Shown: piece by piece, positions 1 to 5,042 of the stretch
Layout: each line of letters starts with the position of its first letter
How positions within the stretch are numbered: the first letter of the stretch is position 1
Assembly (NCBI GenBank): GCA_022769845.1
Contig: JALEIO010000214.1
Location: 1 to 5,437 of the forward strand
DNA: 5,437 nt
Reading direction: 5' to 3'
Source of the DNA: Oscillospiraceae bacterium
GTDB lineage: Bacteria; Bacillota; Clostridia; UMGS1810
Notes under the pieces: model-generated
What the model saw: only the letters and a program-made list of their open reading frames with translations
Told to the model about the DNA's origin: nothing
The model's database searches: none
Translations under genes and position numbers: made by a program

Positions 1-177
1 GAATATCCCGTTCTTCTTTTTGACGATATTACAAGCGAAATTGACAGTGCAAGAAAGAGCTTTCTTTTCGAAAAAATAAAAGATAAGCAGGTTTTTATAA
101 CCTGTACCGAAAAAGAAAATTTAAAAGGTGCAAATTATATAAAAATAGAAAGCGGAAAACGTATTAAGGAGGAATAA
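1..177 (+). CDS. recF: RecF, DNA repair/recombination ATPase, C-terminal end (partial at 5' side)
   Basis: Open from the first base to TAA at 175-177, giving the last 58 residues of a protein that begins upstream of the window. RecF is an SMC/ABC-like ATPase that binds single-strand gaps at stalled forks and, with RecO and RecR, loads RecA. The visible part starts with the Walker B strand PVLLFDDI (residues 3-10 of the fragment), whose paired aspartates coordinate Mg and activate water. The D-loop SEID follows at once, then the QVFITCTE strand that normally leads to the C-terminus (compare DDxxSELD...QxFVT in the family). The order RecF-RemB-GyrB-GyrA strongly supports the call. The family is usually about 360-370 aa, so roughly 300 residues are missing, including Walker A and the ABC signature. 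The tail is lysine/glutamate rich, and its last codons also contain the remB ribosome binding site. Confidence 0.93.
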   Translation, partial: EYPVLLFDDITSEIDSARKSFLFEKIKDKQVFITCTEKENLKGANYIKIESGKRIKEE

Positions 178-181
178 TGTG
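166..181 (+). promoter_or_regulatory. remB ribosome binding site and GTG start inside the recF end
   Basis: AAGGAGG at 166-172 is a near-perfect Shine-Dalgarno sequence inside the last codons of recF. It lies 6 bases before GTG at 179-181, the start that opens the RemB frame (MYLHLGAD). An ATG at 177-179 overlaps both the recF stop and this GTG (TAATGTG), but its frame closes after 11 codons at a TGA at 210-212. The GTG, not the ATG, is therefore the functional start. Confidence 0.85.
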
Positions 182-451
182 TATCTTCATCTGGGCGCAG
201 ACGTTGTGGTGAAAAAAGAAGATATAATAGCTATTATGGATATGGAATCTTCTTCTGTTTCGCGCATAACCAAGGAGTTTTTGAAAAATGAAGAAATAAG
301 CGGCAGGGTTATTAACGTTGATATTGAAAATCTTCCTAAATCGTATGTTTTGGTACAATGCGATAAAGAAAAATCTTATGTTTATATATCGCCTATTGCC
401 ACTCAAACCCTTTTAAAAAGGGCAAATGACAACAATTTGTTTGAAGTCTGA
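179..451 (+). CDS. remB: RemB-like small regulatory protein (DUF370 / YaaB family)
   Basis: A 90-residue protein starting at GTG. The N-terminus MYLHLGADVVVKKEDIIAI matches the RemB/YaaB pattern (MYIHLG.D.VV...DIV.I in Bacillus subtilis, from memory). The end also fits: a YISPIATQTLLKRA segment at residues 69-82 (compare YYSPLSSSTLKKRA) precedes a short tail. Family knowledge: in B. subtilis, RemA and RemB promote extracellular matrix gene expression. RemA is a DNA-binding protein, while RemB's biochemistry is less clear. Here the role is inferred only from homology and from the conserved place between recF and gyrB. There is no signal peptide or membrane segment, so it should be cytoplasmic. 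It starts one base after the recF stop, so translation is probably coupled to recF. At 90 aa it is slightly longer than the roughly 81 aa B. subtilis protein; the extra residues lie in the middle (around 40-65). Confidence 0.88.
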   Translation: MYLHLGADVVVKKEDIIAIMDMESSSVSRITKEFLKNEEISGRVINVDIENLPKSYVLVQCDKEKSYVYISPIATQTLLKRANDNNLFEV

Positions 452-466
452 AATTTTTTTCAAGAC
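446..466 (+). promoter_or_regulatory. Small imperfect hairpin across the remB stop, just before the gyrB ribosome binding site
   Basis: GTCTGAAA (446-453) pairs with TTTC and AGAC (458-461 and 463-466) around a TTTT loop (454-457), leaving A462 bulged. The remB stop codon (449-451) lies in the left arm. The gyrB Shine-Dalgarno AAGGA (470-474) begins four bases after the right arm. It is only eight base pairs, mostly A-U, so it may be chance. No U-tract follows the stem, which argues against a terminator. Confidence 0.25.
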
Positions 467-483
467 GGAAAGGAAATAAAAAT

Positions 484-2406
484 ATGAGTAATGAAAAAGT
501 AACGAATAATTACGACGAAAATCAAATTCAAGTGCTTGAAGGCTTGGAGGCGGTGCGAAAAAGACCGGGTATGTATATAGGCTCTACTTCTTCGCGCGGA
601 CTTCACCACCTTGTTTACGAAATTGTTGATAACAGTATTGACGAGGCGCTTGCAGGCTACTGTGATGAGATTTTGGTTGAAATAAACGAGGATAATTCTA
701 TTACCGTTACCGATAACGGAAGGGGTATTCCTACGGGTATTCATCCCAAAATGGGTATTCCTGCGGTTGAGGTTGTTTTCACCGTTCTTCACGCCGGCGG
801 TAAATTCGGCGGCGGAGGATACAAGGTTTCGGGAGGTCTTCATGGTGTTGGTGCGTCGGTTGTAAATGCGCTCTCCGAATATCTTGAGGTTGAAATATAC
901 AACGGTGTGCACGTTTTTTATCAGCGGTATGAGAGAGGCAAAAGCACCTGCAAATTAAAAGAAATAGGAGATACCTCAAAAACCGGTACAAAAATTACCT
1001 TCAAGCCCGATTATGAAATATTTGAAGATTTGATTTACGATTATGATATTCTTCTTTCACGTCTTCGAGAGCAGGCTTTTCTTAACAAAGGAATAAAAAT
1101 TATTCTTAAGGATAAACGCGGCAGCGACAGGCAGGATGTTTTGCAGTACGAGGGCGGAATTAAATCTTTTGTTGAGTGGCTTAACCAAAACAAAACTCCC
1201 ATTCACGATGAAATTATTTACGTTGAAGCTAAAAAAGAAGATACCGAAGTTGAAATTGCAATGCAATATACGCAGTCTTATACAGAAAACCTTATAAGCT
1301 TTGCAAATGACATACACACAACCGAGGGCGGAACTCACGAAACCGGTTTTAAATCGGCTTTAACAAAGGTTTTTAACGATTTTGCAAAAAAGCTTAATTT
1401 TATAAAAGAAAACGATAAAAATTTATCGGGTGAGGATATAAGAGAAGGCTTGACCTGCGTTATCAGCGTAAAGGTTTTGGAGGCACAGTTTGAAGGGCAA
1501 ACCAAAACAAAGCTGGGAAACAGCGAGGTGAGAAGCGTTGTTGAATATGCAATAGGAGAGCATCTTTCAAACTTTTTGGAGGAAAATCCATCTGTTACAA
1601 AAGCAATTTTGGACAAGGCTCTTACCGCCGCAAGGGCAAGAGAGGCTGCTCGAAAGGCGAGGGAGGCAACGAGAAAATCTCCTCTCGGCGTAAGCACACT
1701 TCCCGGAAAGCTTACCGACTGCATAGTAAAAGACCCTACCAAAACCGAAATTTATATAGTCGAGGGAGATTCGGCAGGCGGATCGGCTAAAAACGGACGT
1801 GACAGCAAATATCAGGCTATTCTTCCTCTTTGGGGAAAAATGCTGAACGTTGAAAAGGTTCGTCCCGACAAGGTTTACGGAAACGATAAGCTTACACCTG
1901 TTATTCAGGCGCTCGGCACAGGAATTGCGGACGAGTTTAATGTTGAAAAATTAAGATATGATAAAATTATAATAATGGCAGATGCCGATGTTGACGGAGC
2001 ACATATTCAAACCCTTCTGTTAACCTTCTTCTTCCGCTTTATGAAGCCACTTATAGAGCTTGGACATATCTATCTTGCAAAGCCGCCTCTATATAAGCTT
2101 ATCAGAGGAAAAAAGGAAAAGGTTGCCTTCAGCGACGAGGAAAGAGACAGAATAAGTGAAGAATTAAAAGACGGCGACGCAAATGCAAAGGTTGAAATAA
2201 GCCGTTTTAAAGGTCTTGGTGAAATGAACCCCGAAGAGCTTTGGGAAACTACAATGGACCCGAAAAACAGAATACTTTTAAAGGTTACTATGGATGACGC
2301 GGAAAAAGCATCGCAGATTTTTTCTGTTCTTATGGGAGACGAGGTTGAACCGAGAAGACAGTTCATTGAAGAAAACGCACAGTATGTGACAAATTTGGAT
2401 ATATAA
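484..2406 (+). CDS. gyrB: DNA gyrase subunit B
   Basis: The ATPase/TOPRIM subunit of gyrase (type IIA topoisomerase), 640 aa, the usual Gram-positive size without the E. coli insertion. Start ATG follows AAGGA (470-474) by nine bases. The GHKL ATPase has Glu46 (catalytic base) and Asn50 (Mg) in YEIVDN, Asp77 in TDNGRGIP, and the lid GGLHGVGASVV at 117-127. The transducer carries QTKTKL at 339-344, with the ATP-sensing Lys341. The linker SPLGVSTLPGKLTDC is at 399-413. TOPRIM has Glu427 in VEGDSAGG and Asp500/Asp502/Asp504 in DADVDG, the metal ligands for DNA cleavage. The C-terminal RFKGLGEM (574-581) is typical. ParE is the close alternative, but the recF-remB-gyrA context and the LNVEK motif favour GyrB. 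Oddities: Asn140 where E. coli has Arg136, Trp450 where it has Lys447, and Gln509 in place of the Arg of HIRT. All catalytic residues are kept. Confidence 0.97.
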   Translation: MSNEKVTNNYDENQIQVLEGLEAVRKRPGMYIGSTSSRGLHHLVYEIVDNSIDEALAGYCDEILVEINEDNSITVTDNGRGIPTGIHPKMGIPAVEVVFTVLHAGGKFGGGGYKVSGGLHGVGASVVNALSEYLEVEIYNGVHVFYQRYERGKSTCKLKEIGDTSKTGTKITFKPDYEIFEDLIYDYDILLSRLREQAFLNKGIKIILKDKRGSDRQDVLQYEGGIKSFVEWLNQNKTPIHDEIIYVEAKKEDTEVEIAMQYTQSYTENLISFANDIHTTEGGTHETGFKSALTKVFNDFAKKLNFIKENDKNLSGEDIREGLTCVISVKVLEAQFEGQTKTKLGNSEVRSVVEYAIGEHLSNFLEENPSVTKAILDKALTAARAREAARKAREATRKSPLGVSTLPGKLTDCIVKDPTKTEIYIVEGDSAGGSAKNGRDSKYQAILPLWGKMLNVEKVRPDKVYGNDKLTPVIQALGTGIADEFNVEKLRYDKIIIMADADVDGAHIQTLLLTFFFRFMKPLIELGHIYLAKPPLYKLIRGKKEKVAFSDEERDRISEELKDGDANAKVEISRFKGLGEMNPEELWETTMDPKNRILLKVTMDDAEKASQIFSVLMGDEVEPRRQFIEENAQYVTNLDI

Positions 2407-2417
2407 ATTGTAAAATA

Positions 2418-2436
2418 TTTCCAATAAAATTGGAGG
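2418..2436 (+). promoter_or_regulatory. Hairpin sequestering the gyrA Shine-Dalgarno sequence
   Basis: In the 36-base gap between gyrB and gyrA, CCAAT (2421-2425) pairs perfectly with ATTGG (2429-2433) around an AAA loop. The stem extends outward by U2420-A2434 and two G-U wobbles (2419-2435, 2418-2436). All of the gyrA Shine-Dalgarno GGAGG (2432-2436) is therefore in the right arm, six bases before ATG at 2443. Such a structure could lower independent initiation on gyrA and make it depend on ribosomes finishing gyrB at 2404-2406. The pairing is seen in the sequence; the function is inferred, and the stem is short. Confidence 0.4.
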
Positions 2437-2442
2437 ATATAT

Positions 2443-4968
2443 ATGGCTAAAAATAAAAAGTATGAGGATTCCTATTTTGAGGAATATCTTGAAACTCAAA
2501 CTATTGTTGATGTGGATATAGAAAAGCGAATGAGGGAAGCGTTTATTGATTATGCAATGAGCGTCATTGTAAGCAGAGCTCTTCCTGATGTTCGCGACGG
2601 TTTAAAGCCTGTTCACAGACGTATTTTATATGCAATGTTTGAGGAGCATTTGACCAGCGACAAGCCGTTTTTTAAATCGGCTACAACGGTTGGTAATGTT
2701 ATAGGTAGGTATCACCCGCACGGTGACGCCTCGGCGTATGATGCTCTTGTAAGAATGGCGCAGGATTTTTCACTGCGTTATCCGCTCATTGAAGGTCACG
2801 GAAACTTTGGTTCGGTGGACGGAGACCCTCCTGCTGCATACCGTTATACAGAAGCAAGAATGAGCAAAATTGCAAATGTTTTGCTTGAAAATATTGAAAA
2901 AAATACTGTTGATTTTGTTCCAAACTTTGATGAAAAGAGAAAAGAACCGTCTGTTCTTCCTACAAGAATACCAACGCTATTGGTAAACGGTAGCTCGGGC
3001 ATAGCAGTAGGTATGGCAACAAACATTCCGCCTCACAACTTAACCGAAGTTTTAAACGGCGTTATTGCACAGATTGAAGATCCGCTTATTTCGGTTGAAG
3101 ACCTTATGGAATACATAAAAGGTCCTGATTTTCCGACAAAAGCATCCATTATGGGACGAAGCGGCATAAGAAGTGCATATGCAACAGGTAAAGGAAAAAT
3201 AATAGTAAGAGCAAAAACCGAAATTGTAGAAAATAAAGACGGCACTTCATCAATTATTGTTACCGAACTTCCGTATCAGGTTAACAAAAAAATGCTTGTT
3301 GAATCCATTGCCGCACTGGTTAAGGATAAAAAAATAGAAGGATTGCACGACATTGACGACCATTCCTCCGACCGCGTAGGAATAAGGCTTGAAATTTCGC
3401 TTAAACGTGATGTTAACGCACAAGTTGTGCTTAACAAGCTGTTTAAATATACAAGACTTCAGGACAGTTTTTCTATAAATATGCTTGCAATCTGCGATGG
3501 TAAACCGAAGGTTTTGGGTCTTAAAGACATTTTGGCTAATTTTATCTCGTTCCAGGAGGATATTGTTCGCAGAAGAACTAAATATGACCTTGACAAAGCT
3601 TTGGCAAGAATGCATATTTTGGAAGGTTTGAAAATTGCTATTGCAAATATTGACGAGGTTATTGAAATTATAAGAAATTCATACGACGACGCAAAAGAGC
3701 GTTTGATGGCGAGATTTGGATTTTCTGATATTCAGGCGCAGAGCGTTCTTGATATGAAATTATCGCAGCTTCAGCGTTTGAACAGTGAAAAAATTGAAAA
3801 CGAATACAACGATTTAAGTGAAAAGGTTGAAGAATATAAAGGTCTTCTTTCGGACGAGCATAAGCTTTTGGAGCAGATTAAAAAGGAGCTTATTGAAATT
3901 AGAGATAAATACGGTGACGAGCGTCTTACCTCCATTGAAAACGGTATTGTTGATATTGAAGATGAGGACCTTATTCCCGTTGAGGAGTGCGTTGTAACAA
4001 TGACTCATTTCGGGTATGTAAAACGTCTGCCGTCAAGCACATATAAGGCGCAGCACAGAGGAGGACGCGGTATTTCGGGGTTAAGCACCCGTGATGAGGA
4101 TTTTGTTGAAAATATTTTTGTAACCTCGTCTCATAACTACATTCTTTTCTTCACAAACAAGGGCAGAATGTATAAGCTTAAAACATATCAAATTCCCGAA
4201 GCCGGCAGACAAGCAAAGGGAAGCGCAATAGTTAATCTTCTGCCTATTGAAAAAGACGAAAAAATTACCGCGGTTATTCCGATAAAAGAATTTGAAGAAA
4301 ACAAATATCTTACAATGATAACCAAAAGGGGTATTATTAAAAAGACAGACCTTACAGATTATGATACAATAAGAAAAGGCGGACTTATCGCAATAGGACT
4401 TCGTGAGGATGACGAACTTATTCACGTTGAGCTTACTGACGGCGATAATAATATAATTGTAGGTACCAAAAAGGGTATTTGCATACGCTTTAAGGAAAGC
4501 GACGTTCGTCCTATGGGCAGAGGTGCAAGCGGCGTAAGGGCAATTTTGCTTAATGAAGATGATTTTGTTGTCGGAGCAGGTTGTTGCAAAGACGGTGCTG
4601 ACATTCTTACAATAACCGAAAACGGATATGGCAAAAAGACGGATTTGGATGAATTTAAAATACAAAACCGCGGTGGAAAAGGCTTGTTCGGTTATAAAAT
4701 TACCGAAAAAACGGGTGACGTTGCAGGAATAAGCATTGTTACCGATGATAACGACGTTATGGTTATTACGTCAGACGGTGTTATTATAAGAACGGCGGTT
4801 GATGAAATAAGCAAATTCGGCAGAACAACGCAGGGTGTTAAGGTTATGCGCCTTGATGAAGGCGTAAAGGTTGTTTCCATTACTTCTACCGATAAAGAGG
4901 AAGATAATGAAATGCCCGAAACAGAAGAAAATTCCGAAAATGATGAAAGTCAGCCGAGCGAAGAATAA
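2443..4968 (+). CDS. gyrA: DNA gyrase subunit A
   Basis: The DNA breakage-reunion and wrapping subunit of gyrase, 841 aa, partner of the GyrB encoded 36 bases upstream. Start ATG has GGAGG (2432-2436) six bases before it. The winged-helix domain starts at DYAMSVIVSRALPDVRDG (36-53). The catalytic pair is Arg134-Tyr135 in YRYTE, where Tyr135 forms the covalent 5'-phosphate link. The tower and coiled-coil dimer gate follow, with helical segments around 365-490. The C-terminal domain (about 515-815) is a six-bladed pinwheel with the GyrA-box QHRGGRG at 537-543, the signature that separates GyrA from ParC. A box-like QNRGGKG lies in a later blade at 741-747. Residues 817-841 form an acidic tail with 13 Asp/Glu in 25. 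An N-terminal leader of about 25 residues precedes the conserved core. The quinolone-determining segment reads HPHGDASAYD (91-100), with Ala96 at the E. coli Ser83 position. No frameshift or missing catalytic residue is seen. Confidence 0.98.
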   Translation: MAKNKKYEDSYFEEYLETQTIVDVDIEKRMREAFIDYAMSVIVSRALPDVRDGLKPVHRRILYAMFEEHLTSDKPFFKSATTVGNVIGRYHPHGDASAYDALVRMAQDFSLRYPLIEGHGNFGSVDGDPPAAYRYTEARMSKIANVLLENIEKNTVDFVPNFDEKRKEPSVLPTRIPTLLVNGSSGIAVGMATNIPPHNLTEVLNGVIAQIEDPLISVEDLMEYIKGPDFPTKASIMGRSGIRSAYATGKGKIIVRAKTEIVENKDGTSSIIVTELPYQVNKKMLVESIAALVKDKKIEGLHDIDDHSSDRVGIRLEISLKRDVNAQVVLNKLFKYTRLQDSFSINMLAICDGKPKVLGLKDILANFISFQEDIVRRRTKYDLDKALARMHILEGLKIAIANIDEVIEIIRNSYDDAKERLMARFGFSDIQAQSVLDMKLSQLQRLNSEKIENEYNDLSEKVEEYKGLLSDEHKLLEQIKKELIEIRDKYGDERLTSIENGIVDIEDEDLIPVEECVVTMTHFGYVKRLPSSTYKAQHRGGRGISGLSTRDEDFVENIFVTSSHNYILFFTNKGRMYKLKTYQIPEAGRQAKGSAIVNLLPIEKDEKITAVIPIKEFEENKYLTMITKRGIIKKTDLTDYDTIRKGGLIAIGLREDDELIHVELTDGDNNIIVGTKKGICIRFKESDVRPMGRGASGVRAILLNEDDFVVGAGCCKDGADILTITENGYGKKTDLDEFKIQNRGGKGLFGYKITEKTGDVAGISIVTDDNDVMVITSDGVIIRTAVDEISKFGRTTQGVKVMRLDEGVKVVSITSTDKEEDNEMPETEENSENDESQPSEE

Positions 4969-4991
4969 AATATAAAAATAATGTAAACAAA

Positions 4992-5024
4992 TAGGCATAA
5001 GAAATAAAAAATTTCTTATGCCTA
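4992..5024. terminator. Perfect 14-bp inverted repeat after gyrA (possible terminator or operator)
   Basis: TAGGCATAAGAAAT (4992-5005) is the exact reverse complement of ATTTCTTATGCCTA (5011-5024), with an AAAAA loop. Its position 23 bases after the gyrA stop fits a terminator of the gyrB-gyrA unit. On the + strand, however, the stem is followed by AAAATTTAAGG rather than a U-run, and only four of the 14 pairs are G-C. Read on the - strand the stem is followed by a T-rich tail (TTTGTTTACATT), but no - strand gene is visible here. It could instead be a protein-binding palindrome or an mRNA 3'-end stabiliser. Confidence 0.45.
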
Positions 5025-5042
5025 AAATTTAAGGAGTGTATT

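Noticed and set aside
223..228. TATAAT in early remB as a possible gyrB promoter -10 box
   Set aside because: There is no -35-like sequence at a proper distance and no extended -10; the bases encode DII.
408..422. CCCTTTTAAAAAGGG palindrome near the end of remB, considered as a terminator stem
   Set aside because: It encodes the conserved LLKRA-type segment of RemB. The T-run (454-460) is more than 30 bases away and forms part of another pairing, so it does not make an intrinsic terminator.
1943..1973. TTGAAA ... TATAAT promoter-like pair inside gyrB
   Set aside because: The spacer is 19 bases, and both boxes fall in codons for the conserved TOPRIM segment EKLRYDKIII. Such matches are expected in AT-rich coding DNA.
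484..2406. ParE (topoisomerase IV) instead of GyrB
   Set aside because: The recF-remB upstream and gyrA downstream context, the GyrA-box in the partner, and the LNVEK motif after the TOPRIM glutamate segment all fit gyrase.
2511..2519. Near DnaA boxes (TGTGGATAT here; TGTGGATAC at 5309-5317; GGTGGATAA at 5210-5218)
   Set aside because: Each has one mismatch to TGTGGATAA, they are scattered, and all lie in coding frames where GTG GAT (Val-Asp) is common. There is no cluster or AT-rich unwinding region, so no origin is called in this window.
4081..4665. Long antisense open frame (194 codons) under the gyrA C-terminal domain
   Set aside because: It lies wholly opposite the conserved GyrA pinwheel, has a Phe/Asn/Cys-rich composition typical of reverse reading of AT-rich codons, and has no convincing ribosome binding site or family motif. 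The same applies to the other antisense frames at 460-912 and 1335-1742.
5021..5034. Alternative pairing of the palindrome's 3' arm (CCT) with the thioesterase Shine-Dalgarno (AGG), suggesting a switch
   Set aside because: Only three contiguous pairs plus two A-U pairs past a mismatch; too weak to compete with the 14-bp stem.
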